Part shown: positions 1 to 7,973 of the stretch, in pieces | Layout of the letters: each line of letters begins with the position of its first letter | Numbering within the stretch: position 1 is the first letter of the stretch | Source: Gaetbulibacter_A sp043876815 | Lineage (GTDB): Bacteria; Bacteroidota; Bacteroidia; Flavobacteriales; Flavobacteriaceae | Direction: 5' to 3' | Assembly (NCBI RefSeq): GCF_043876815.1 | Contig: NZ_JBAWKA010000001.1 | Span: 868,001 to 932,000 of the forward strand | Length of the DNA: 64,000 nt | The notes under the pieces: model-generated | Databases searched by the model: none | The model's input: the letters and a program-made list of their open reading frames with translations, nothing else | What the model was told of the DNA's origin: nothing | Position numbers and translations under genes: made by a program

Positions 1-1572
1 GATATTCGATTTTACTAACAAGGTGGGCATAATTTGAACGACACCACCAATAAGTATAACTACTGTAGCTAAAATAGTGAGCTGTATAGGTTTGCGCTCT
101 AACCAACTGTGCCAGGTTTCTTTAGACGTACGTTTTTTACTCACGCGTTCCAAAGCAGGTGCTTCCGCTAGCTCGTCTTCCACCTGTTGACCTTTTTTCA
201 TGGTTACCACTACATTATAAACCATGATCAACATACCGGTGATAAACAGGGTGCCTCCAATGGCACGCATCCAGTACATGGGGATAATTTCTGTTACGGT
301 CTCTAAAAAGTTACCATAGGTTAATGTTCCATCAGGATTAAATTGTTTCCACATACTGGCTTGTGTAAATCCGGCAACATACATAGGCAGGGCATATATA
401 ATTATGCCTAATGTGCCAATCCAAAAGTGCAGGTTAGCCAGCCCTGTGGAATATAATTTTGTTTTGAACAAACGAGGTATCAGATAATAAACCATTCCGA
501 AGGTTAAAAAGCCATTCCAGGCCAAGGCACCAACATGAACATGGGCAATAACCCAGTCGGTAAAATGGGCAATGGCATTTACGTTTTTTAAGGAAAGGGT
601 AGGACCTTCGAATGTGGCCATACCATAACCGGTAATAGCGACTACCATAAATTTTAAAACAGGATCTGTACGTACTTTATCCCAAGCACCACGAAGTGTT
701 AATAATCCGTTGATCATACCACCCCAGGAAGGCATTAAAAGCATAACTGAAAAGGCAACGCCTAAATTTTGTGCCCATTCCGGAAGGGCTGTATATAATA
801 AGTGGTGTGGTCCGGCCCAGATATAAATAAATATCAAAGACCAAAAGTGAACTATCGATAATCGGTAGGAGTAAATAGGACGGTTGGCCGCTTTTGGAAC
901 AAAATAGTACATCAATCCTAAAAATGGCGTAGTTAAAAAGAAAGCAACCGCATTATGACCGTACCACCATTGCACCAAAGCATCCTGAACGCCGGCATAA
1001 ACCGAGTAACTCTTTAAGCCCGTTACAGGGAGTTCTAAACTATTGAAAATATGCAGCACGGCTACGGTTACAAATGTGGCAATATAAAACCAGATCGCTA
1101 CATATAAATGGCGCTGACGCCGTTTGAAAATAGTACCGATGAGGTTCCATCCAAAAATCACCCAAACCAGAGCTATGGCAATATCAATCGGCCATTCTAA
1201 TTCGGCATATTCCTTGGATGTTGTATACCCTAAAGGCAGGGTTATGGCGGCACTAACAATTATAAGCTGCCAACCCCAGAAATTAATTTTACTTAAAGCA
1301 TCACTGAACATACGGGATTTTAGTAGACGCTGGGTAGAATAATAAACGCCTGCAAATATGGCGTTTCCAACAAAAGCAAAAATCACGGCATTGGTATGCA
1401 AAGGACGTAAACGACCAAAACTGAGCCATGAGATTCCATCCGTTAAGTTTGGAAACAGAAATAGAAAAGCCAGTAATAAACCGACCAGCATTCCTACAAT
1501 ACCCCACACCATTGTGGCAAATAGAAAGTTTTTTACGATTTTATTATCGTAATGAAATTGTTGCATTTCCAT
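1..1572 (-). CDS. ccoN: cbb3-type cytochrome c oxidase subunit I (CcoN part, partial)
   Basis: Catalytic heme-copper subunit of the high-affinity terminal oxidase, in the inner membrane. The first 524 residues are visible from an ATG at 1572; the reading frame is still open at base 1, so the C-terminus lies outside. The protein is almost entirely transmembrane. Visible hallmarks are RPLHTN (His59, a probable low-spin heme ligand), WYGHN (His206, the CuB His-Asn motif), GPHHLLY and the HVHVGAL heme-ligand segment. The end of the visible part, after the last helix, is a charged stretch rich in Lys and Glu followed by another hydrophobic segment. In Bacteroidetes CcoN is usually fused to CcoO; the extra helix seen before the edge fits that but the fusion itself is not visible. 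It starts 2 bp after the ccoS stop, so the two are co-transcribed. Confidence 0.93.
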   Translation of the reverse strand, partial: MEMQQFHYDNKIVKNFLFATMVWGIVGMLVGLLLAFLFLFPNLTDGISWLSFGRLRPLHTNAVIFAFVGNAIFAGVYYSTQRLLKSRMFSDALSKINFWGWQLIIVSAAITLPLGYTTSKEYAELEWPIDIAIALVWVIFGWNLIGTIFKRRQRHLYVAIWFYIATFVTVAVLHIFNSLELPVTGLKSYSVYAGVQDALVQWWYGHNAVAFFLTTPFLGLMYYFVPKAANRPIYSYRLSIVHFWSLIFIYIWAGPHHLLYTALPEWAQNLGVAFSVMLLMPSWGGMINGLLTLRGAWDKVRTDPVLKFMVVAITGYGMATFEGPTLSLKNVNAIAHFTDWVIAHVHVGALAWNGFLTFGMVYYLIPRLFKTKLYSTGLANLHFWIGTLGIIIYALPMYVAGFTQASMWKQFNPDGTLTYGNFLETVTEIIPMYWMRAIGGTLFITGMLIMVYNVVVTMKKGQQVEDELAEAPALERVSKKRTSKETWHSWLERKPIQLTILATVVILIGGVVQIMPTLLVKSNI

Positions 1573-1574
1573 AG

Positions 1575-1769
1575 TTAGTGTTGTTTTACTTTTTTAGATT
1601 GAGTTTTTTCTGAAGATGGTTTTTTTACGAGCTCATCTTCAAACAGCATTCGAACGGATGGGGTGTAACTATCATCGTACTGTCCTTTTTTAACCGCTAT
1701 GATAAACGCTGCAAAAAAGAGTATAGCCACGGCGATACTGATGCTTAATAGAATATAAATGACGCTCAT
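1575..1769 (-). CDS. ccoS: cbb3 oxidase maturation protein CcoS
   Basis: A 64-residue single-pass membrane protein needed for cofactor insertion into the cbb3 oxidase. It begins MSVIYILLSIS, has one transmembrane helix (about residues 3-25), then the family-typical KGQYDD-x-Y-P segment and a short charged tail. The reading frame is open further upstream to 1793, but the ATG at 1769 places the helix at the N-terminus as in known CcoS and is preferred. It is the first gene of the visible ccoS-ccoN transcript and is preceded by an FNR-like palindrome at 1821-1834. Confidence 0.88.
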   Translation of the reverse strand: MSVIYILLSISIAVAILFFAAFIIAVKKGQYDDSYTPSVRMLFEDELVKKPSSEKTQSKKVKQH

Positions 1770-1820
1770 AGGTGTAAATATGTTATGGACCAAAATTACA
1801 AGCCACCTCGCGCAAAAAAG

Positions 1821-1834
1821 ATGACTTTTATCAT
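1821..1834. promoter_or_regulatory. FNR-like palindrome upstream of ccoS
   Basis: The sequence ATGACTTTTATCAT reads as half-sites ATGAC / ATCAT with a 4-bp spacer, the same architecture as the FNR/FixK consensus TTGAT-N4-ATCAA. It ends 51 bp before the chosen ccoS start and lies between ccoI and ccoS. The same pattern recurs at 4276-4289 and 24107-24120. Regulation of cbb3 genes by Crp/Fnr proteins is established in other phyla; that the regulator at 4321 binds here is inference. Confidence 0.6.
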
Positions 1835-1843
1835 GTTTAAAAG

Positions 1844-4222
1844 TTAATTCAGTTTTTTGCCTAATACATTAGAACCAATAGTGGTGAAAACCACTATACT
1901 AATAGAACTTAGAGGCATTAATATAGCCGCAATAACAGGGGCTAATTGTCCCGTAACAGCAAAATAAAGCCCCACCAGATTATAGATCAAAGAGAGCAGG
2001 AAACTCCATTTCACAAGCCTAACCGAGGCTTTGGATAGATTGATGTAATCATTTAGTTTATGTAAGACTGAAGCGTCTAGAATGGCATCGCAAGCCGGCG
2101 AAAATACATTGACGTGCTCGGAAATAGCAATACCCACATCGCTTTGTGCTAAAGCACCGGCATCATTTAAACCGTCTCCAATCATTAACACACGTGCTCC
2201 TTCAGATTGATGGTGTTTAATGTATTCCAGTTTATCTTGTGGTGATTGGTTAAAAACCAATTTTGTTTTAGCCGGAAGTAATTTTTTTAAATTGGATTCC
2301 TCTCCGGCATTATCTCCGGAAAGAACAACGAGATCATATTGCTTTTTCAGGTGATTGAACAATTTAGAAATACCTTTTCTGTATTTATTGTAAAAGGTGA
2401 ACTGCCCTTTGTATCTATGGTTCGATCTGATATGAACGGTCGTATTCAATGTCGTTTTTTCACTTTGGCGTAAGCCTACGAAGTCAGCCGAACCTATTTT
2501 TAAATACTGTTTGTTGGCCTGAGCCTCAATACCTTTTCCTGTAATTTCTTCATAATCATCCAAAGGCATAATACCATTCGATCTCAAGAGTTGATATAAC
2601 GACCGACTCAATGGATGATTTGATTGGCGTAAGGAACTCTTCAAAAGGACCTTTTCGGAAGCATTTAAAGGAATGCCCTCGTATTGAATTTTAGATTCTT
2701 TGGGAGAGGTGAGTGTTCCCGTTTTATCGAAAATAATAGTGTTTATCTGAGCCAGTTGCTCAATAACTGAAGCGTTTTTAAGATAGAATTTCTTTTTCCC
2801 TAAAATACGCAGTATGTTCCCAAAAGTAAACGGTGCGGCCAGAGCAATGGCACAAGGACAGGCGATAATAAGAACGGCAGTAAAAACATTCAAGGCCATT
2901 CCGGGATTAATAAAAAGCCAGATCAGGCTAGCCACTACAGCGATACTTAAAATTGCCCAGGTAAAGTGTTTGCTGATCCGATTGGTAATATTAGTAAACC
3001 CCGAGGCCTTATCACGGTTGAAGACGTCCTGATCCCAAAGTTGGGTGAGATAACTCTGGCTTAAACTATTTAATACCTTAACTTCAATGCTTCCTCCCAG
3101 TGGTTTACCACCAGCAAATAATTGGTCGCCTTCATTTTTAGAAATGAGTTTTGACTCTCCCGTTACAAAACTATAATCAATTTTGGTATGACCCTCTATA
3201 AGTTCACAGTCCACAGGAATCAGTTCTTCATTTCGAATTAAGAGTCTATCGCCCTTTTTGATATCGTGAACCGGAATGGACACCTCTTTATTCTTGGCTG
3301 TAAGTTTTGTTATTCCGATGGGGAAATATGATTTGTAATCGCGTTCAAAAGAGAGAAAACTATATGTTTTTTGTTGAAATAATTTCCCGAGCAATAAGAA
3401 GAAAACCAGACCGCTCAAGCTATCAAAAAAACCAGAACCCGCATTGAAAATAATATCGAACGTACTTCTCAGGAACAATACCGAAATGCCCAGAGCGATG
3501 GGTACATCAATATTTAAAATACGGGAGCGAAGACCCTTACACGCTGAAATAAAATAGTCGTTTGCGGCATAAAATACTACCGGTAAGGTAAAAAAGAACA
3601 TGAGCCACCTAAAAAGGATTTTGTACTGTTCCAACCAGAATTCACCCACTTGAAAATATTCAGGAAACGACAGGAACATGATATTTCCGAAGGCAAAACC
3701 GGCGATACCCAATTTGTAAATAATAGAGCGGTCTATCTTTTTATTCTCCTGATCATAATCGTTAAGGCGAATAAGAGGTTCGTATCCAATCCGGCTTAGC
3801 AATTCCACTAATTCCTTTAAGGAGGCCTTTTTAGGATTGTACGAAAAGCGCAGGGTCTTCTTTCCAAAATTCACTGTAGCACCGCTAACTGCAGGATGTA
3901 ACTTATTAAAATTTTCAAGGACCCAAATACAGGAACTGCAATGAATATGCGGGATAAAAAGGGTTATAATGTGTACTGTGTCATCCTGAAACTCTAAAAG
4001 TTGTTCAACGATCTTGGGATTATCCAGAAAATGGAACTGTTCTAAACTCGTTTTAGGCTTAGCACCGGGAGTTTCCTGTAAATCATAATAACAGCTGAGG
4101 TCGTGATCTTTTAATAAACTATATACAGTTCTGCAACCGTTACAGCAAAAGGATTTATCCTCAAGCTTAAAGGCGGGAGTAGTAAAGTTTAATCCGCAAT
4201 GATAGCAGGTTCTTTTCGACAT
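1844..4222 (-). CDS. ccoI: copper-exporting P-type ATPase for cbb3 assembly (CcoI/FixI)
   Basis: A 792-residue P1B-type ATPase that moves copper across the inner membrane for assembly of the cbb3 oxidase. The N-terminus has a four-cysteine metal-binding zinc-ribbon-like segment (CYHC near residue 6 and CCNGC near residue 27), followed by a heavy-metal-associated domain with CSSC. Further on are the transmembrane CPC motif (455-457), the phosphorylation motif DKTGT (Asp499) and the hinge GDGLNDA. The double metal-binding N-terminus is usual for the CcoI branch rather than CopA. It lies upstream of ccoS-ccoN on the same strand and is divergent from the Fnr-like regulator, sharing with it a 98-bp region that contains a perfect FNR-like palindrome. 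Confidence 0.93.
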   Translation of the reverse strand: MSKRTCYHCGLNFTTPAFKLEDKSFCCNGCRTVYSLLKDHDLSCYYDLQETPGAKPKTSLEQFHFLDNPKIVEQLLEFQDDTVHIITLFIPHIHCSSCIWVLENFNKLHPAVSGATVNFGKKTLRFSYNPKKASLKELVELLSRIGYEPLIRLNDYDQENKKIDRSIIYKLGIAGFAFGNIMFLSFPEYFQVGEFWLEQYKILFRWLMFFFTLPVVFYAANDYFISACKGLRSRILNIDVPIALGISVLFLRSTFDIIFNAGSGFFDSLSGLVFFLLLGKLFQQKTYSFLSFERDYKSYFPIGITKLTAKNKEVSIPVHDIKKGDRLLIRNEELIPVDCELIEGHTKIDYSFVTGESKLISKNEGDQLFAGGKPLGGSIEVKVLNSLSQSYLTQLWDQDVFNRDKASGFTNITNRISKHFTWAILSIAVVASLIWLFINPGMALNVFTAVLIIACPCAIALAAPFTFGNILRILGKKKFYLKNASVIEQLAQINTIIFDKTGTLTSPKESKIQYEGIPLNASEKVLLKSSLRQSNHPLSRSLYQLLRSNGIMPLDDYEEITGKGIEAQANKQYLKIGSADFVGLRQSEKTTLNTTVHIRSNHRYKGQFTFYNKYRKGISKLFNHLKKQYDLVVLSGDNAGEESNLKKLLPAKTKLVFNQSPQDKLEYIKHHQSEGARVLMIGDGLNDAGALAQSDVGIAISEHVNVFSPACDAILDASVLHKLNDYINLSKASVRLVKWSFLLSLIYNLVGLYFAVTGQLAPVIAAILMPLSSISIVVFTTIGSNVLGKKLN

Positions 4223-4275
4223 TTTAATAAAAAGTTCTTACCGGACAAAACTCGAAAATCCAGTGGCTTTTTTAT

Positions 4276-4289
4276 ATGATAATTATCAT
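4276..4289. promoter_or_regulatory. perfect FNR-like palindrome between ccoI and the Crp/Fnr gene
   Basis: ATGATAATTATCAT is a perfect 14-bp inverted repeat (ATGAT-N4-ATCAT). It ends 31 bp before the regulator start at 4321 and lies 53 bp upstream of the ccoI start at 4222. It is therefore placed to control both divergent genes, with activation of ccoI and autoregulation of the regulator as the simplest reading. Function is inferred from position and from the matching sites at 1821 and 24107. Confidence 0.65.
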
Positions 4290-4320
4290 GTTTTATGTAT
4301 TTTTACCTTAAAATCAAACT

Positions 4321-4998
4321 ATGGGTAAGTGCGAACAATGTATTATTAAACAATTCAATTCTTTAAAGTCTCTAACTAAAGATGAGTTAATGCGAATATC
4401 CAATTGCAAAACGTCTCAAATCATAAAAAAAGGGACGGTTATTTTCGAAGAAGGTGATAGTGTAAATGGTGTTTATTGCATTAAGGATGGTGTTTGTAAA
4501 TTATCTAAGCTGAGTGAAAATGGTAAAGATCAAATTGTGAAAATGGTGGTTAAAGGCCAGCTTTTAGGACAGCGCTCCCTGATTTCGGATGAAACTTCCA
4601 ATTTACAGGCGACAGCTTTGAACGATATGGAAGTATGTTTTATTCCAAAAAGCGAAATTATAGCCGATCTTCAGAATAATCCAAAATTCTCTTTTGACGT
4701 CCTCAAGGATATGGCACTAGACCTTAAAGAAGCCGATGATATTATTGTAAATATGGCTCAGAAATCTGTGCGAAAGCGTTTGGCCGAAACTCTAATTCAT
4801 ATCCATAATAGTTTCGGTGTTAATTCCGATGGAACATTAAGTGTATTATTGTCTCGTGAGGATTTTGCGAATATTGTAGGTACGGCTACTGAATCTGCTA
4901 TCCGTGTTCTGTCTCAATTTAAAAAAGAAGGCTTGATTTCTACCGTAGGGAAGCATATTAAAATTGAAAATCTCAATGGTCTCAATCGCGTTGAGTAA
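4321..4998 (+). CDS. Crp/Fnr family transcriptional regulator, probable oxygen or redox sensor
   Basis: A 225-residue protein with an N-terminal cyclic-nucleotide-binding fold (about 15-130) and a C-terminal winged helix (about 150-220) with the recognition region SREDFANIVGTATESAIR. The N-terminus carries Cys4-x2-Cys7, and further cysteines occur at 29, 53, 59 and 106. E. coli FNR uses three N-terminal cysteines and one in the core to hold a [4Fe-4S] cluster, so a cluster here is plausible, although the spacing differs and the true ligands are unknown. Its divergence from ccoI and the shared palindrome support a role in low-oxygen control of the cbb3 locus. Functionally it is Fnr- or FixK-like; I do not assign a symbol. 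Confidence 0.88.
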   Translation: MGKCEQCIIKQFNSLKSLTKDELMRISNCKTSQIIKKGTVIFEEGDSVNGVYCIKDGVCKLSKLSENGKDQIVKMVVKGQLLGQRSLISDETSNLQATALNDMEVCFIPKSEIIADLQNNPKFSFDVLKDMALDLKEADDIIVNMAQKSVRKRLAETLIHIHNSFGVNSDGTLSVLLSREDFANIVGTATESAIRVLSQFKKEGLISTVGKHIKIENLNGLNRVE

Positions 4999-5077
4999 GT
5001 AACTACAATTTCACTATAAGAAAATCTAATTAGCCATTGTTTTTTACAAGCGTAAAAAGTATTAATTTTATACGGCT

Positions 5078-6205
5078 ATGATAAAAAAGAATTTTAGTAA
5101 AAAGGGCTTTGTGTTTAAGAAATATGAGGCACCTGAAAAATCTCCATTCGATAAACTTTTCGAAGTTTTTAAAGAACTTATCACACACACTTCTGGCGAT
5201 TTTGATGAGGCTATCGATTGGTTACGAGAATTGGATAAGGAATACGAATTAACCACACCCGATTATTCAATCGATGACTTTATAGAAGATCTTAAAAAGA
5301 AAGGATATCTGAGAGAAGAAATTGATATTGATGGAAATGGTTCGTTGGCAATAACAGCCAAAACGGAACGTGCTATCAGGCAACAGGCTTTAGATCAGAT
5401 ATTTGGTAAGATCAAGCGCAGTGGACAAGGAAATCATAAAAGTAAAAGCCCCGGTTTAGGTGATGAACATACCGGCGATTTCAGAGCCTATCAATTTGGT
5501 GATGCTCTGGATAAGGTTTCCATGACTGAAAGCCTGCGTAATGCTCAAATTAATCATGGTATTGGTGATTTCAGTTTAACTGAAGATGATCTGGTAGTAG
5601 AAGAAACGCTTCACAAATCTCAAATGAGTACCGTGCTTATGATCGATATCAGTCATAGTATGATCTTGTATGGTGAAGATCGTATCACACCTGCCAAAAA
5701 AGTAGCGATGGCCCTGGCTGAGTTGATCACTACGCGATATCCCAAGGATACGCTGGATATTTTAGTATTTGGTAATGATGCTTGGCAGATTGAAATAAAA
5801 GATTTGCCCTATTTAAAAGTAGGACCTTACCATACAAATACTGTAGCTGGTTTAGAATTGGCCATGGATCTGTTGCGCAGAAAACGAAATACCAACAAGC
5901 AAATATTTATGATTACCGATGGGAAACCCAGCTGTATGCGTTTACCCAACGGTGAGTATTATAAAAACCCGAATGGCTTAGATCGGCATATTGTGAACAA
6001 GTGTTACGCTATGGCGCAACAGGCCAGACGATTACACATTCCAATCACGACGTTTATGATTGCTCAAGATCCTTATCTGATGCAATTTATCAGGGAGTTT
6101 AGTCATGCGAATCAAGGAAAAGCATTTTACACTGGATTACAAGGATTGGGCGAAATGATATTTGAAGATTACGAAAAGAACAGAAAAAAAAGAATAAAAG
6201 GCTAG
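5078..6205 (+). CDS. von Willebrand factor A domain protein paired with a MoxR-type ATPase
   Basis: A 375-residue cytoplasmic protein with no signal peptide or membrane segment. The N-terminal third is helical and charged, with a run rich in Lys and Gly near residues 110-135. The VWA domain follows (about 180-360) with a complete MIDAS start DxSxS at Asp190, Ser192 and Ser194, and a later TDGKPS segment. Such proteins work with MoxR-type AAA+ ATPases, as in the RavA-ViaA and Mg-chelatase I-D pairs, usually as remodelling chaperones or metal-insertion factors. The ATPase gene follows after 18 bp, so the two form an operon. The substrate is unknown; the adjacent oxidase and Fnr-like genes make a respiratory cofactor target possible but unproven. 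Confidence 0.85.
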   Translation: MIKKNFSKKGFVFKKYEAPEKSPFDKLFEVFKELITHTSGDFDEAIDWLRELDKEYELTTPDYSIDDFIEDLKKKGYLREEIDIDGNGSLAITAKTERAIRQQALDQIFGKIKRSGQGNHKSKSPGLGDEHTGDFRAYQFGDALDKVSMTESLRNAQINHGIGDFSLTEDDLVVEETLHKSQMSTVLMIDISHSMILYGEDRITPAKKVAMALAELITTRYPKDTLDILVFGNDAWQIEIKDLPYLKVGPYHTNTVAGLELAMDLLRRKRNTNKQIFMITDGKPSCMRLPNGEYYKNPNGLDRHIVNKCYAMAQQARRLHIPITTFMIAQDPYLMQFIREFSHANQGKAFYTGLQGLGEMIFEDYEKNRKKRIKG

Positions 6206-6223
6206 TACCCGAAAAAAAACGAT

Positions 6224-7690
6224 ATGAATTTAGAGTTAGTTAAAACACTTGGACATTTAAAAAAGTTTGAATACCAAAGTAAATCGATAAAGGATGAATT
6301 ACGTGATAACCTTATTGAAAAAATAAAGCAGAAGGAAACTACTTTTGAAGGGATCTATGGCTATGAGAATACGGTTATACCGGAGCTAGAACGAGCTATT
6401 TTGTCCCGTCATAACATTAATTTATTAGGCCTGCGGGGTCAGGCCAAAACCCGATTAGCCCATTTGATGGTTAATTTATTGGATGAGTATATTCCTGTGG
6501 TGGAAGGTTCAGAGGTTAACGATGATCCTTTCAACCCCATTTCACGCTATGCTAAAGAATTAATAAAAGAAAAAGGTGACGATACACCAATTACCTGGCT
6601 CCACCGCACTGAGCGTTTTGCTGAAAAGCTGGCAACACCCGATGTTACTGTAGCTGATATTATTGGAGATGTGGACCCTATAAAAGCAGCAAATTTAAAG
6701 TTGAGTTATGCCGACGACAGGGTGATCCATTACGGTATGATCCCGCGTGCTAATCGCTGTATTTTTGTTATTAACGAGTTACCAGATCTGCAGGCGCGAA
6801 TCCAGGTGGCCTTATTTAATATATTACAAGAAGGCGATATTCAGATTCGCGGTTTTAAAGTGCGTTTGCCTTTGGATATGCAATTCGTGTTCACCGCAAA
6901 CCCGGAAGATTATACCAATAGAGGTAGTATCGTAACGCCTTTAAAAGACCGTATTGGATCTCAGATACTAACACATTATCCTGAAGATATTGAAACCGCT
7001 CGGGCGATCACTGAGCAGGAGGCACGCGTGGTTGAAGGACAAAAGAACACTGTGATGGTACCTGATCTGGCACGGGATTTATTGGAACAAATTGTCTTTG
7101 AGGCGCGAGAAAACGAATTTATAGATGCAAAAAGTGGTGTGAGTGCTAGATTGAGCATTACTGCCTTAGAAAATCTTTTGAGTACCGCAGAGCGTAGAGC
7201 ACTTTTATCCGGTGATAAGATTACCATGTTGCGATTAAGTGATTTCCTGGGTATTATTCCAGCGATAACAGGTAAGGTAGAGTTGGTTTATGAAGGGGAG
7301 CAAGAAGGTGCAGCAGAGGTAGCTTATAAATTGATAGGCGAAGCTGTTAAGAGTCTTTTTATGGAGTTCTTTCCGAAAATTGAAAAACTTCAGAAGCAGG
7401 ATGAAGAAAGTCCTTACGACGATATCGTTTCGTGGTTTTTTAATCAGAAGGATGGTTTTGAATTATTTGATGATCTGAGAGATAAGGAGTATAAAAGTCG
7501 CTTAGACGCTATTTCTCCTCTAGATGATCTTCTAGGAAAGCATCAGCCAAAATTGAGCAAACAGGATAGTTATTTTGTAAAAGAATTTGTGCTTTGGGCT
7601 CTGGTTGAGTTTAAACTTCTAAGTAAATTTAGATTTTCCGAGGGGTTACAATTTAAAGATCCCTATGGAAGTTTTATCAATGATATTTAA
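6224..7690 (+). CDS. MoxR-type AAA+ ATPase (Mg-chelatase ChlI/BchI-like)
   Basis: A 488-residue AAA+ ATPase. The Walker A motif is GLRGQAKT (69-76), with Gly-Gln replacing the more usual Gly-Lys-Ser pattern, as often seen in chelatase-like members. The Walker B region is FVINELPDL (Asn184-Glu185), where Asn takes the place of the usual Asp. A sensor-1 segment FTANPEDYTN follows. The C-terminal 130 residues are helical with no family I recognise. It is the partner of the VWA protein encoded 18 bp upstream. A strong hairpin terminator directly follows the gene, closing the two-gene operon. Porphyrin metal chelation is unlikely because no large BchH-type subunit is present. Confidence 0.88.
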   Translation: MNLELVKTLGHLKKFEYQSKSIKDELRDNLIEKIKQKETTFEGIYGYENTVIPELERAILSRHNINLLGLRGQAKTRLAHLMVNLLDEYIPVVEGSEVNDDPFNPISRYAKELIKEKGDDTPITWLHRTERFAEKLATPDVTVADIIGDVDPIKAANLKLSYADDRVIHYGMIPRANRCIFVINELPDLQARIQVALFNILQEGDIQIRGFKVRLPLDMQFVFTANPEDYTNRGSIVTPLKDRIGSQILTHYPEDIETARAITEQEARVVEGQKNTVMVPDLARDLLEQIVFEARENEFIDAKSGVSARLSITALENLLSTAERRALLSGDKITMLRLSDFLGIIPAITGKVELVYEGEQEGAAEVAYKLIGEAVKSLFMEFFPKIEKLQKQDEESPYDDIVSWFFNQKDGFELFDDLRDKEYKSRLDAISPLDDLLGKHQPKLSKQDSYFVKEFVLWALVEFKLLSKFRFSEGLQFKDPYGSFINDI

Positions 7691-7694
7691 ATGA

Positions 7695-7723
7695 AAAGAG
7701 AGGTAAAAAGCCTCTCTTTTTTT
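7695..7723 (+). terminator. rho-independent terminator after the VWA/MoxR operon
   Basis: A perfect 9-bp stem AAAGAGAGG / CCTCTCTTT (7695-7703 and 7711-7719) with a 7-nt loop is followed by a run of T. It begins 5 bp after the MoxR-type stop codon. Confidence 0.9.
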
Positions 7724-7889
7724 ATTAAAATTAACCTGTTTTTTGAGAATATTTTCCATTGAAAATTAAAATAGGGGAGGTTTTTCCATTATTGATATGG
7801 CAAAAATCATGTGGCTAATTTTTAATATTCGTATTGAGCCGCTTTTTGGTTGGTACATTCCAAATTACGGTCAGAATACCTGTTTATTT

Positions 7890-7921
7890 CTTGCATATTA
7901 GTACTGGAAAAGCTATATTTT
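7890..7921 (+). promoter_or_regulatory. candidate Bacteroidetes-type promoter of the sucrose operon
   Basis: CTTG at 7890-7893, a 19-bp spacer and TATATTTT at 7913-7920 approximate the Bacteroidetes consensus TTTG-N19-TAnnTTTG. This would give an untranslated leader of about 45 nt before the ATG at 7974. The rest of the 283-bp gap (7691-7973) holds the preceding terminator and AT-rich sequence in which I see no other clear signal. Confidence 0.4.
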
Positions 7922-7973
7922 GGAAAACCATAAGGTTATTTTAAAGAACTTATTTTAAATTAAAAACATATTT

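Noticed and set aside
6224..7690. Magnesium chelatase subunit for chlorophyll or cobaltochelatase
   Set aside because: The sequence is chelatase-like, but no large BchH/CobN-type subunit or pigment gene is near, so a general MoxR-type role is more likely.
7691..7973. A hidden short gene or riboswitch before the sucrose operon
   Set aside because: No frame of useful length and no conserved aptamer block is visible; only a terminator and a probable promoter.
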